In this document: one piece after another, positions 5,396 to 13,666 of the stretch
Position numbering within the stretch: the first letter of the stretch is position 1
How the letters are laid out: each line of letters begins with the position of its first letter
Assembly (NCBI GenBank): GCA_903907665.1
Contig: CAIVOW010000068.1
Location: 1-17,178, forward strand
Direction: 5' to 3'
DNA length: 17,178 nucleotides
From: an uncultured Actinomycetes bacterium
GTDB taxonomy: Bacteria > Actinomycetota > Actinomycetes > Nanopelagicales > Nanopelagicaceae
Translations under genes and position numbers: made by a program
The notes under the pieces: generated by a model
Told to the model about the DNA's origin: nothing
Database searches by the model: none
Seen by the model: the letters and a program-made list of their open reading frames with translations, nothing else

Positions 5396-7507
5396 CTACC
5401 TTCTATTGACGAGCCATACCTGTACAGCGTGAGCAGCGACTTTTGTCACTTCTCCAGGCTGAGCAATCGTGGGCTCAAAATTGGCCAGTTGGAATGCAGA
5501 ATCAAAGACAGTTCTAAATGCCGTACCCCATTTTTCATGCGGCAACGTAAATTCTTGATCTTCTGTACTTCCATTGAAAAGCATCAGCAAGGCTTGATTG
5601 GCGCTCGCATCGACATACATCGAAAGATAATTGCGATTGCCTTGCTGCCAAGATTCACTATCCATCTCTTCACCGTTGCGGCGAAACCATGCAAGATCCT
5701 TACGGCTCGTACCTAGATCAAGTTCTCCTGTAAAAAATTCCTTCATCACATCAGCTAGATAAGTGCTGCGAAGTAAATTAAGCGTCGAGACAGTTTCGAA
5801 AATATCTTGTTGCGTGGCACTCGGCTTCCAGTCAAGGGCCCAACCACCGTAGAAAGCACTTTCAGAAAGAAGGTCTCCATCTTGCGGCAAGGAGTAGGCA
5901 TTGTTTGACCCAAATTGGGTGCGACCCACTTCATCGCCCATTGAAATCATAGGAACGCCGGTTGAAAGTATTAGGGATGCGAGCATTGATTTTTGTAGTT
6001 TTTGCCGATCGGCTTGAATTTTTGGATCATCAGATTCACCTTCAATACCTAAATTCCAAGAGCGGTTAGTGTCGCTACCATCTCGATTGCCCTCCAGATT
6101 TATTTCATTGTGCTTTGAGTTGTATCGCACTAAATCTGCAAGAGTGAAGCCGTCATGTGCAGTTATAAAGTTTATGGATGAGCTTGGTCCTCTGTAATAA
6201 AAAATATCGTGCGATCCACTTAATCTAGATGCAAAGTCTCCAACGCCTTCTGAAAATCCTTGAGATGGATTAACTAACCAAAATTGTCGCAACGTATCTC
6301 GATAATGATCATTCCACTCACGCCATGGATGGGCGAAATCACCCAGTGCATAACCATTGATATCCCACGGTTCGACAATCAACTTACGTGATCGAAGCAG
6401 TGGCTCTGCCACTATCGCAGTCATGAGTGCGCTATGAGTTTCAATCCCGTGTTCATTACGCGCTAGCGCTGTGGCTAAATCAAATCGGAAACCATCTACG
6501 CCAATAACTTCGGTCCAAAAAAGAAGTGAATCAATAATCATGCGCACAACCCAGGTGCGACGAGAATCTACAGTGTTGCCACATCCTGTTACATCGATGT
6601 AGTGATCACCCGTGGAGCGACGATAAAAGCCCTTGTTGTCGATACCTTTGAAGTGAAGAGTTGGTCCACCTGGCCCACCTTCAGCCGTATGGTTGTAAAC
6701 AACATCCAAAATAACTTCGATACCGGCAGCGTGAAGTGCAGCAACGGCTTCTTGTAATTCCTTGATGGGATCATCTGTAGCAGCATATTTTTTATGAGGA
6801 GCTGAAAAGGCAATCGCGTTATAGCCCCAGTAATTCTCTCGACCTAGAGCGTGGACGGCTGGTTCGGTCATGAAGTGATGGATGGGCAGAAGTTCAAGGG
6901 CAGTGATGCCCAACCTCTGCAAATACGAGATTGTGCTGGGATGGCCCAACGCTTTATATGTTCCGCGTTCGGCTTGCGCAATTTCCTCATTAAATATGGT
7001 CAGTCCGCGAACGTGCGCTTCATAAATCACCATCTTGGTCCATGGTTTATTCATATGTTTGATATGACGTGTATCCATATCTACAACAACTGAGTACGGA
7101 ACAAATCCAGCCGAGTCGCGAGTATCCATGACGTTGATATCTCCGCTGCCTTCACCATCGGTCGCAACGTGTCCATAAATTTCAGGAACATATTGCACTT
7201 CACCGTCAAGGGAGTGGGCATATGGATCGATCAATAATTTATTTGGATTAAAGCGCCAACCATCTTCTGGGCGCCAGGGACCATAAACACGAAATCCATA
7301 ACGCTGTCCGGCTCGAACACCCGCAAGATAACCATGAAAGATTGGACCGTCACGGTGGGAGAGTGCGAAGCGAGTTTCTAGCAGCTTGCCGTTGACTTCA
7401 TTGAAAAGACAGATCTCTACGGCATCAGCCGCGGCAGCCCAGATCGCGAAATTAGCTCCTTCGTCGGTGAGATACGCACCCAAGTTGCGCGGATCGGCTG
7501 GCTTCAC
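5396..7507 (-). CDS. glgX: Glycogen debranching enzyme GlgX (GH13)
   Basis: Hydrolyses alpha-1,6 branches of glycogen or of limit dextrin in the cytoplasm. The 703-residue protein has an N-terminal CBM48-like beta domain (about residues 5-110), a GH13 barrel, and a C-terminal beta domain. GH13 motifs are in place: DVVYNH (268-273), the nucleophile Asp343 in GFRFDLA, the acid Glu379 in IVEPWD, and His451-Asp452 in ITAHDGF. The start is a GTG at 7507, with TAAGGTG about 5 nt upstream overlapping the SGNH stop codon; homologues begin at this point. It is 9 nt after the SGNH gene and so probably co-transcribed with the glycosyltransferases. No other glycogen gene is in the window. Confidence 0.93.
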   Translation of the reverse strand: MKPADPRNLGAYLTDEGANFAIWAAAADAVEICLFNEVNGKLLETRFALSHRDGPIFHGYLAGVRAGQRYGFRVYGPWRPEDGWRFNPNKLLIDPYAHSLDGEVQYVPEIYGHVATDGEGSGDINVMDTRDSAGFVPYSVVVDMDTRHIKHMNKPWTKMVIYEAHVRGLTIFNEEIAQAERGTYKALGHPSTISYLQRLGITALELLPIHHFMTEPAVHALGRENYWGYNAIAFSAPHKKYAATDDPIKELQEAVAALHAAGIEVILDVVYNHTAEGGPGGPTLHFKGIDNKGFYRRSTGDHYIDVTGCGNTVDSRRTWVVRMIIDSLLFWTEVIGVDGFRFDLATALARNEHGIETHSALMTAIVAEPLLRSRKLIVEPWDINGYALGDFAHPWREWNDHYRDTLRQFWLVNPSQGFSEGVGDFASRLSGSHDIFYYRGPSSSINFITAHDGFTLADLVRYNSKHNEINLEGNRDGSDTNRSWNLGIEGESDDPKIQADRQKLQKSMLASLILSTGVPMISMGDEVGRTQFGSNNAYSLPQDGDLLSESAFYGGWALDWKPSATQQDIFETVSTLNLLRSTYLADVMKEFFTGELDLGTSRKDLAWFRRNGEEMDSESWQQGNRNYLSMYVDASANQALLMLFNGSTEDQEFTLPHEKWGTAFRTVFDSAFQLANFEPTIAQPGEVTKVAAHAVQVWLVNRR

Positions 7508-7516
7508 AAACGCACC

Positions 7517-8299
7517 TTAGCGGTTTTGAGATACCAACTCGCGACAAATCTGTATCAATTCAAGCGCCATCAAAATAAGCGCAACCGGAAGTAGGTCTAC
7601 CGAACGTTTAAGAAACCAGGGAAGACCATTTCGTATAAGCCAGACTACTTTGGCGATTTCTCCAGTGCACTTTTGCTCTTTAACTAAGGGAAGTGAAATA
7701 TTCCATCCACGAGTCCGAAGCTGCGCTGCCATCTCTCGGGCTAATATTTGATGGCCGAAAGGGCCAGGATGCATCCGATCAATATGCCAGTTTCGCAAGT
7801 CATGAACATCTGGAATCTCTCGTGTACGAATCAAAATCACATCTAACTCTGATGCTACTTTTTCATACACGGCATTGACTGAATCTACTCGCCGGCGAAG
7901 TACCCGCTTTAATAATCTTGGTATACGCAATAACTGACCTGGATCATGAAGCTGAACCATCAAAATCTCACTTCCGCGAAGTAAGAGATCGGCGCAGGTA
8001 CTTGTTAGATTTTTGTGAAGTACATCTGGGTCAAATCCATTTCGCAGCAAGTCATTTCCTCCGACAATAACAGCGCAAATATCTGGCTCAACTTCCATCG
8101 CCAGCGGTAATTGGACGTTTCTAACTTCCGAAGATTTAGCACCTGGCCGCGAGAAATTGAAGTAATTAACTTCTTCACGAAAATTCTCCTTTAAATAATA
8201 TGCCCAACCACGCGGAGCTCCTGCTTCATCAAAGTCGCCAGTTCCGTAGGCAGCGCTGTCGCCAATCACCGCAAAAGTTAACTTTGGCGGCATAAACAT
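7517..8299 (-). CDS. SGNH/GDSL-family hydrolase with hydrophobic C-terminus
   Basis: A 260-residue esterase-like protein. The SGNH blocks are clear: GDSAAYG at 13-19 with nucleophile Ser15, Gly53 in SRPGAKSS (block II), GGND at 80-83 (block III), and DRMHP at 174-178 giving Asp174 and His177 (block V). The core ends near residue 200. After it comes a basic linker and a hydrophobic stretch (about 234-252) that could attach it to the inner face of the membrane. There is no N-terminal signal peptide, so the catalytic domain is probably cytoplasmic. Its ATG overlaps the stop of the upstream glycosyltransferase (TAATG). Context suggests it removes or transfers an acyl group on an envelope glycolipid or glycan; this is inference, as the substrate is unknown. 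Confidence 0.85.
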   Translation of the reverse strand: MFMPPKLTFAVIGDSAAYGTGDFDEAGAPRGWAYYLKENFREEVNYFNFSRPGAKSSEVRNVQLPLAMEVEPDICAVIVGGNDLLRNGFDPDVLHKNLTSTCADLLLRGSEILMVQLHDPGQLLRIPRLLKRVLRRRVDSVNAVYEKVASELDVILIRTREIPDVHDLRNWHIDRMHPGPFGHQILAREMAAQLRTRGWNISLPLVKEQKCTGEIAKVVWLIRNGLPWFLKRSVDLLPVALILMALELIQICRELVSQNR

Positions 8300-9474
8300 T
8301 ATGCGACCCGCAATTTCCTGTTGAGAACTAGTGGCGGCAAATCTGGTTGAACTTCGATGGCATCATGCAGCATTAACATATTTCGCACAGTTGCATCCCA
8401 CGGCATGCTTTCCGCAACTTCTCGGGCAACGTCACGCAGTTTTGGCCGCTTCAATAAGTGTTGTACTGAATGCGCAAACGAGAAACGATTATCTGAAGAG
8501 ATAGCACCGGCAGGATGCTGATTTTCAAAAAGCAAGAATTCTCCAACCGCACTACTTCGTGAAGCGACTACGGGAGTCCCACTTGCAAGAGATTCAAGAG
8601 CTGCAAGACAGAAAGTTTCTAGGGGTCCGGGCGCCATAGAAATATCAGCGCTGGCCAAAATTTTTGCGACTCGATTGCGGTCAGCGACATACCCAAGGAA
8701 ATCGATGGGAAGTCCATTCGCTCGCTTGCGCAATTTATGCCATAACGGACCAGTGCCAACATAAACCAGGCGGGCACGAATTCCTCTGCTTAAGAGAATT
8801 TCGAGTGTGTGGATACTTCGCTGAGGTTCTTTTTCGCGAGACATCCGGCCACAGTGAACTAATAGAACTTGGTCACCTTTAAGCATTTCTTGGCGAAGCT
8901 CTTCTGATCTGAGCGAAGGATTAAAAGTCTTTAAGTCAACTCCGAGCGAAATCTTTACTAAATTTTTGATGCCAATAGCCTTAAATTCTTTTGCTGCGAA
9001 TTCTGTCGTTGCTACGACATGGTCAAAGCTCGACGCTAATTTTTTGTTATGACGGTTCACTATCAATCTCTTAAAAAATGAGGGTAGAAGTGGAAGGAAG
9101 CGGTCTACCAAGCCTCTTAAGGTTTCATGGCTAAAGACAACTGATGGAATCCCATTTTCCGAAGCCCAAGTGCCAAGAGATGTGAGTGTGAATCGGTCTG
9201 AAACTTCTAAGCGATCTGGTTTCAATCTTGCGAGAGTCTTTTTCAACTCAACATTGTTTCGAATGATTCGATATCCACCGCTTTGAGGCAAAGTTAAGCC
9301 CGGTAGCGTAATTTTGCGGCCGTACGGCGTGATTTCTTCAACGTTGTTGATCCCTGGGACTATGTAGATGAAATCGTGTCCGTAGGCTTGATATCCCTTA
9401 CCAAGTTCATGCAGCGTGGTTTTTATTCCACCTGAGTTAGGGCCATAGAAATTGGCTACGTGCACGATTCTCAT
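8299..9474 (-). CDS. GT4-family glycosyltransferase
   Basis: Retaining GT-B glycosyltransferase of 391 residues. The N-terminal domain opens with MRIVHVANFYGPNSGGIKTT, containing the glycine loop at 15-17. The C-terminal nucleotide-sugar domain has HCGRMSREKEP (about 207-217, Arg210 and Lys215 contacting phosphate in the family) and the E-x7-E motif, Glu286 and Glu294 in LETFCLAALES. It shares the PGPxETFC signature with the neighbouring mgtA product, so the two are probably related in origin. The start overlaps the mgtA stop as ATGA and has a strong Shine-Dalgarno sequence (GGAAGGAAG). Donor and acceptor are unknown; a mannosyl or glucosyl transfer in envelope lipid synthesis is plausible from context. 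Confidence 0.85.
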   Translation of the reverse strand: MRIVHVANFYGPNSGGIKTTLHELGKGYQAYGHDFIYIVPGINNVEEITPYGRKITLPGLTLPQSGGYRIIRNNVELKKTLARLKPDRLEVSDRFTLTSLGTWASENGIPSVVFSHETLRGLVDRFLPLLPSFFKRLIVNRHNKKLASSFDHVVATTEFAAKEFKAIGIKNLVKISLGVDLKTFNPSLRSEELRQEMLKGDQVLLVHCGRMSREKEPQRSIHTLEILLSRGIRARLVYVGTGPLWHKLRKRANGLPIDFLGYVADRNRVAKILASADISMAPGPLETFCLAALESLASGTPVVASRSSAVGEFLLFENQHPAGAISSDNRFSFAHSVQHLLKRPKLRDVAREVAESMPWDATVRNMLMLHDAIEVQPDLPPLVLNRKLRVA

Positions 9475-10634
9475 GCTGCGCTTCCTTCCCTTGAGATACT
9501 TGTTTCTTCCTTGACGCCTGCAAGAGGGTGATGTGAAATCACGTCAGAATAATGTTGCATGAGTTGGGCATTTACATCAGCCCAGGTACGCGCTTCAACA
9601 GATTTGCGAGATTGTATTTTCATCTCAGCTCTATCCATTCGATTAATAAAGTGAGTTACCGCGCGGCTAAGCGCGACTGGATCATCTGTGCGTAGGACAT
9701 AACCTGTCTCGTTCGAAAGAACTAAATCAGCTGGGCCACCTGTTGTTGGGACGATGCATGGAACTCCACAAGCTAGCGACTCTTGAACTGCTTGGCAGAA
9801 AGTTTCATTTGGCCCCGGGTGAATGAAGAGATCTAAACTGGCGTAGTGAGCAGCTAGGTTAGCGCCACTTTGAAATCCAGTGAAGATTGCGTGTGGAAGT
9901 TGTCGTTCCAATTTAATTCGTGCAGGGCCTTCTCCGACGATGACTAATTGAATTCGAGAGTCGGCATCAAGAACTTTCAAATCTGATATCCGTTTTTCAT
10001 TTGCCAGACGTCCTACATAGCCAATGATTGTTTTTTTCGGCGCCCCCCATTCTGCACGTAAATCTTCTGACCGCGCCGATGGAGTAAAGAGGACGGTATT
10101 TACTCCTCTGCGCCAGAGATGGACATCATTGACGCCCAGGCCAGTTAATTCATCAACCGCTGAGCGAGAGGGAGCAAGTGTGCGATTAGTTGAGGAATGA
10201 ATCTTTCCTACCAATTTACGAAGTGATCCATGTGCAGCATTAAGTCCATAATGGCGAGCAAAGCCAGCGATATCTGTTTGGTAGATCGAAACTGTCGGAA
10301 TTGCTAATTTTTTAGCCACGCGCGCGGTGTATGCCCCAAGCACTAGCGGGGAAGCTAAATGCAAAACATCAGGTGCAAAGCCATCTAAAAGATATTCAAG
10401 TCGCTTAGTAGGTAAACCAAAGGGCATACCGACCGGCAGCAGAGATTGAATAGGCAGAGCCGGTACTCGTTTTACTTTAAAGCCACGATATTCGCGAACC
10501 CCACCTTCACTTTCAGGGGCTATGACCATTGCTTGATGGCCTTCAGATTCAAGATGTTCAAGGACGCGCAATACAGAGTTGGTGACTCCATTTACTTGAG
10601 GCAAAAAAGACTCAGTAACGATGCCGATTCTCAT
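9471..10634 (-). CDS. mgtA: GT4 mannosyltransferase, MgtA/PimB-like
   Basis: A 387-residue GT-B enzyme closely resembling actinobacterial MgtA, which adds mannose from GDP-mannose to a glycolipid acceptor at the inner face of the membrane. Shared features I recognise are MRIGIVTESFLPQVNGVTNS at the start, VLHLASPLVLG (90-100), SIYQTDIAGFARHYG (116-130), RTLAPS, LWRRGVNTVLFTPSARS, GYVGRLANEK (205-214) and the E-x7-E motif (Glu277 and Glu285 in NETFCQAVQES). I start it at the ATG at 10634; a GTG at 10658 would add eight residues not typical of the family. It heads a tight set with the next GT4 gene and the SGNH gene and is divergent from etfB. The donor sugar is inferred from the family. Confidence 0.85.
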   Translation of the reverse strand: MRIGIVTESFLPQVNGVTNSVLRVLEHLESEGHQAMVIAPESEGGVREYRGFKVKRVPALPIQSLLPVGMPFGLPTKRLEYLLDGFAPDVLHLASPLVLGAYTARVAKKLAIPTVSIYQTDIAGFARHYGLNAAHGSLRKLVGKIHSSTNRTLAPSRSAVDELTGLGVNDVHLWRRGVNTVLFTPSARSEDLRAEWGAPKKTIIGYVGRLANEKRISDLKVLDADSRIQLVIVGEGPARIKLERQLPHAIFTGFQSGANLAAHYASLDLFIHPGPNETFCQAVQESLACGVPCIVPTTGGPADLVLSNETGYVLRTDDPVALSRAVTHFINRMDRAEMKIQSRKSVEARTWADVNAQLMQHYSDVISHHPLAGVKEETSISREGSAA

Positions 10635-10657
10635 AGCGTTAGGGTCAGGTAAGCACA

Positions 10658-10671
10658 CAACCTAAAGGTTG
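10658..10671. promoter_or_regulatory. Palindrome between mgtA and etfB
   Basis: CAACCT-AA-AGGTTG is a perfect 6-2-6 inverted repeat in the 132-nt divergent gap, 24 nt upstream of the mgtA start. Its position and symmetry suit a repressor operator for mgtA. A chance palindrome, or a small hairpin in an mgtA leader, is also possible. Confidence 0.3.
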
Positions 10672-10731
10672 GGTTGATGTTACGTGTTGCTTAAAGTCTG
10701 GTGAACAAGAGATGGCTGAAGTTAGCGGTGC

Positions 10732-10759
10732 TTGCAAAAGAGTTACTCGTGGGTAGCAT
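10732..10759 (+). promoter_or_regulatory. Promoter candidate for leaderless etfB mRNA
   Basis: TTGCAA (10732-10737) and TAGCAT (10754-10759) are 16 nt apart, each matching four of six consensus positions. The -10 ends 7 nt before the ATG at 10767, so transcription would begin at or beside the A of the start codon. The gene has no Shine-Dalgarno sequence, which agrees with a leaderless mRNA. Confidence 0.45.
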
Positions 10760-10766
10760 TCAGACC

Positions 10767-11558
10767 ATGAAGATCGCTGTGTGCATAAAGCAGGTGCCAG
10801 ATTCCTGGGCTGAGAAGAAAATGACGAGTGACGGTTTGCTCGATCGCGCAGCGGCAGATGCCGTACTCAATGACCTAGATGAGTATGCCGTTGAAGAAGC
10901 GCTCAAACTCGTTGAAGCCAATTCTCCAACAGGGGAAGCAGGAGAAGGCAGTGGGCACACAATCACGCTAATTTGTATGGGGCCAGAACGCGCAACTGAG
11001 GCTGTTCGCAAAGCTCTTTCTATGGGCGCAGATGATGCAATTGTTATTACTGACCCAGCACTCATAGGCAGCGATGCGCTCGCTACATCACTTGTCTTAG
11101 CAAAAGCGATTCAAGATGGCGGCTTTGATTTAGTAATGTGTGGAACAGAGTCGACCGATGCCCGCATGAGCGTGATTCCAGCGATGTTAGCTGAGCGACT
11201 TGGTTTTGCTCAACTTACTTTTGCAGGAAGTGTGGCGCTCGACGGTGCTTCAATTTCTATTTCTCGGCAAACTGAATTCGGTGTAGAAAAGATGATTGCA
11301 CCGATGCCTGCAGTCGTAAGTGTCGTAGAAAAAATTAATGAACCACGCTACCCATCTTTCAAGGGGATTATGGCGGCAAAGAAAAAAACTATCGCGGTAC
11401 AAACTCTTAATGATCTTGGAATATCTGCACAAAGTGCGTGGAGCGTTGTCAATGACTCTGCAGTACGCGCGCCTCGAGGTGCTGGAATCAAAATTGTGGA
11501 TGAAGGCGAAGGCGGCAAGAAATTAGTTGAATTTTTACGAGAAAGGAAGTTGGTATGA
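10767..11558 (+). CDS. etfB: Electron transfer flavoprotein, beta subunit
   Basis: Forms a heterodimer with EtfA that takes electrons from flavin-dependent dehydrogenases such as acyl-CoA dehydrogenases; this subunit holds the AMP-binding fold. The 263-residue length is normal. Visible marks are MKIAVCIKQVPDS at the N-terminus, MGPERATEAVRKALSMGADDAI (71-92), the CGTESTDARMSVIPAMLAERL region (125-145) and the signature VEKINEPRYPSFKGIMAAKK (187-206). I start at the ATG at 10767; a GTG at 10701 would add 22 residues that are not family-like. The TGA stop overlaps the etfA ATG. No dehydrogenase or ETF-quinone oxidoreductase lies nearby, so its partners are elsewhere. Confidence 0.95.
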   Translation: MKIAVCIKQVPDSWAEKKMTSDGLLDRAAADAVLNDLDEYAVEEALKLVEANSPTGEAGEGSGHTITLICMGPERATEAVRKALSMGADDAIVITDPALIGSDALATSLVLAKAIQDGGFDLVMCGTESTDARMSVIPAMLAERLGFAQLTFAGSVALDGASISISRQTEFGVEKMIAPMPAVVSVVEKINEPRYPSFKGIMAAKKKTIAVQTLNDLGISAQSAWSVVNDSAVRAPRGAGIKIVDEGEGGKKLVEFLRERKLV

Positions 11559-12493
11559 GCAGCGTACTCATTCTCGTAGATCATGTCGGAGGAGTGGTTC
11601 CGAAAGCTATTGGCGAGCTTGCAACATTTGGCAAGCGCATAGGAAGCGTTACAGCAGTTATCTGCTCTTCGAAATCGCAAGAGTTAATCCCACAACTTAC
11701 ACCTTTTGCGATAGACAAAATTATTGTTTGTACCGGAATAGAATTTGAAAAGTTTTCAGTAGGCGCAGCTGCGCAAGCACTTCAAGCAGTCGTGGAAAAA
11801 GAAAGTCCCAAAGCGGTACTTATCTCTTCCTCGGCACGCGGTAAAGAAATTGGTGGACGTTTGGCTGTGCGATGTAACTCAGGATTGATTACTGACGCGA
11901 TGGATATAAGCGCTGATGTCATTGCAACGCAATCAGTTTTTGGTGGATCAACAACGGTCCATTCCTCGGTTTCGCACGGAGTGTCAATCATCACGCTGCG
12001 ATCTAATTCTGTAGATGTTCTGGCTGCAAGTCAGGCACCTGTTGTTGAAAGTTTGGACGTTACATTCGACGGTGTTGATAAAGCCGTTGTGACATCGGTT
12101 GAAGCAGCTATAAAGGGCGGTCGCCCTGATCTGGCTGAAGCATCTATTGTTGTTTCAGGCGGCCGAGGAACTGATGGAAACTTTGCACCAGTTGAGGAGT
12201 TTGCAGATTTGGTTGGAGCCGCAGTTGGTGCATCTCGCGCCGCAACAGATGCTGGTTGGTATCCGCATACACATCAAGTTGGCCAAACTGGCAGGACTGT
12301 GAGTCCACAGCTTTACGTGGCCTGCGGAATTTCTGGAGCGATTCAACATCGTGCAGGAATGCAGACGAGTAAAACCATCGTGGCAATAAATAAAGACCCT
12401 GAAGCCCCAATCTTCGATGTCGCTGATTTTGGCGTTGTAGGAGATCTTTTTGCCGTTCTACCGCAAGCCAGTGGAGCGCTCAAACAAGGCTAG
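11555..12493 (+). CDS. etfA: Electron transfer flavoprotein, alpha subunit
   Basis: FAD-binding partner of EtfB, 312 residues. The N-terminal domain (about 1-185) resembles the beta subunit fold. The C-terminal FAD domain is well preserved: VVSGGRGT (199-206), SRAATDAGWYP (227-237), QVGQTGRTVSPQLYVACGIS (241-260), IQH (263-265) and AINKDPEAPIFDVADFGVVGD (277-297). The ATG overlaps the etfB stop (ATGA) and follows the Shine-Dalgarno sequence AAAGGAAG, so the subunits are probably made in equal amounts by coupling. The cysteine desulfurase gene follows after 22 nt, matching a gene order known from other Actinobacteria. Confidence 0.95.
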   Translation: MSSVLILVDHVGGVVPKAIGELATFGKRIGSVTAVICSSKSQELIPQLTPFAIDKIIVCTGIEFEKFSVGAAAQALQAVVEKESPKAVLISSSARGKEIGGRLAVRCNSGLITDAMDISADVIATQSVFGGSTTVHSSVSHGVSIITLRSNSVDVLAASQAPVVESLDVTFDGVDKAVVTSVEAAIKGGRPDLAEASIVVSGGRGTDGNFAPVEEFADLVGAAVGASRAATDAGWYPHTHQVGQTGRTVSPQLYVACGISGAIQHRAGMQTSKTIVAINKDPEAPIFDVADFGVVGDLFAVLPQASGALKQG

Positions 12494-12503
12494 AAAGCCC
12501 GAC

Positions 12504-12509
12504 TAGAAT
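12504..12509 (+). promoter_or_regulatory. -10 candidate for leaderless desulfurase mRNA
   Basis: TAGAAT matches the -10 consensus at five of six positions and ends 6 nt before the ATG at 12516, inside the 22-nt gap after etfA. There is no Shine-Dalgarno sequence and no clear -35. It would allow the desulfurase and mnmA to be expressed apart from etfBA. Confidence 0.4.
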
Positions 12510-12515
12510 TACCTC

Positions 12516-13652
12516 ATGGCAATTTACTTGGATCATGCGGCTACTACGCCGATGCTTCCTGCTGCCATAGATGCTTATTCACGTCAGATGGCGGTGCTTG
12601 GAAACGCTTCGAGCCTGCACACGCAAGGCCGAGCCGTTCGCAAAGCAGTTGAAGAATCGCGTGAACTCATTGCTCGTTATGCCGGGTGCGACGCATCTGA
12701 AATTATCTTTACTGCTTCTGGGACCGAAGCAAATAATTTAGCAATCAAAGGATTCTTCTGGGCTAATCCATCAAAAAAGACAATCGTTGTTTCGACGATT
12801 GAACACCACGCCGTACTAGATCCCATTGAGTGGCTAGTTGAACATGAAGGCGCCAAAGTTATTTATGCCCCAGTAAATTCACAAGGTGTTATTGATTTAA
12901 TGGCGTTATCAAAGATCGTGGATGCGAATCGTTCGGATATTGCACTTATCACTGTTATGCACTCCAACAACGAAGTTGGAACTTTGCAGCCAATTAATGA
13001 CGTTGCAAAAATTGCTGGAGATATTCCTGTTCATACTGATGCCGTACAAAGCTTTGGAAAAGTAGTTTTTGACTTTCAAGAATTAGGTGTTACCTCTGCG
13101 AGTGTGAGCGCTCATAAGCTTGGGGGACCCTTAGGCGTTGCAGCCCTAATCTTGAAACGTGGCATTGATATCACGCCATTGCTACATGGTGGAGGTCAGG
13201 AACGTGATATTCGATCGAGTACAGTGAATGCGCCAGGGATTATTTCCTTTGCAACCGCAGTCGATCAATCCCTTTTGAATCTACGAGAAAATTTCTTCCG
13301 GATTGAAAACTTGGCTAACCAATTAAGAGCTGGAATCCAAAAAGTTGTGCCAAGTGCGGTCTTTAACGGTTTGGGCGCTGATAGTCTGCCAGGAATTGTG
13401 AATGTAACTTTTCCAGGAACAAAGAATGAAACGCTTCTTGTCCTGTTGGATATGGCTGGAATAAGTGCCTCGCAAGGTTCTGCATGCAGTGCTGGAGTCC
13501 AGCGACCAAGCCATGTATTACTCGCAATTGGGGTATCTGAAACAAACGCTGATGCGACTATTCGATTTTCATTAGGAACCACTACGACCGAAGATGATAT
13601 TGCCCAAGTTTGTGATGCGATTGCTGGCATCGCACAAAAGGCGCTGGTATGA
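12516..13652 (+). CDS. Cysteine desulfurase, IscS/NifS-like
   Basis: PLP enzyme that removes sulfur from cysteine as a protein-bound persulfide. The 378-residue protein begins AIYLDHAATTPM. It has GTEANNLAIKGF around 69-80, the cofactor-stacking His in STIEHHAV (93-100), HTDAVQSFG (173-181), the PLP lysine Lys201 in SVSAHKLGGPLG, and the sulfur-carrying Cys324 in GSACSAGVQRPSHVL. Because mnmA follows directly, with 10 nt between stop and start, it probably supplies sulfur for tRNA 2-thiouridine; a wider role in Fe-S assembly is possible. No iscU or scaffold gene is adjacent, so I do not choose between iscS and other names. Confidence 0.92.
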   Translation: MAIYLDHAATTPMLPAAIDAYSRQMAVLGNASSLHTQGRAVRKAVEESRELIARYAGCDASEIIFTASGTEANNLAIKGFFWANPSKKTIVVSTIEHHAVLDPIEWLVEHEGAKVIYAPVNSQGVIDLMALSKIVDANRSDIALITVMHSNNEVGTLQPINDVAKIAGDIPVHTDAVQSFGKVVFDFQELGVTSASVSAHKLGGPLGVAALILKRGIDITPLLHGGGQERDIRSSTVNAPGIISFATAVDQSLLNLRENFFRIENLANQLRAGIQKVVPSAVFNGLGADSLPGIVNVTFPGTKNETLLVLLDMAGISASQGSACSAGVQRPSHVLLAIGVSETNADATIRFSLGTTTTEDDIAQVCDAIAGIAQKALV

Positions 13653-13666
13653 AGGTACTAGTATGA
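13649..13666 (+). other. Five-codon micro-ORF linking desulfurase and mnmA
   Basis: An ATG at 13649 overlaps the desulfurase TGA and encodes M-K-V-L-V followed by TGA at 13664-13666, which overlaps the mnmA ATG at 13663. Both junctions are ATGA type. The stretch also contains the mnmA Shine-Dalgarno sequence (GAAGG, 13651-13655), which may be its only real role. Confidence 0.3.

Noticed and set aside
5363..5397. Inverted repeat AGCGATA/TATCGCT between glgX and fabD as a terminator
   Set aside because: Only 7 bp with a 21-nt loop, overlapping the glgX stop and without a T tract after it. Too weak to call.
10701..10766. GTG-started N-terminal extension of EtfB
   Set aside because: EtfB begins MKIAVCIKQVPDS. 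The extension is unlike the family and covers the predicted promoter.
13594..13662. Earlier ATG for MnmA inside the desulfurase gene
   Set aside because: It would place 23 unconserved residues before the SGGVDS loop, while a good Shine-Dalgarno sequence precedes 13663.
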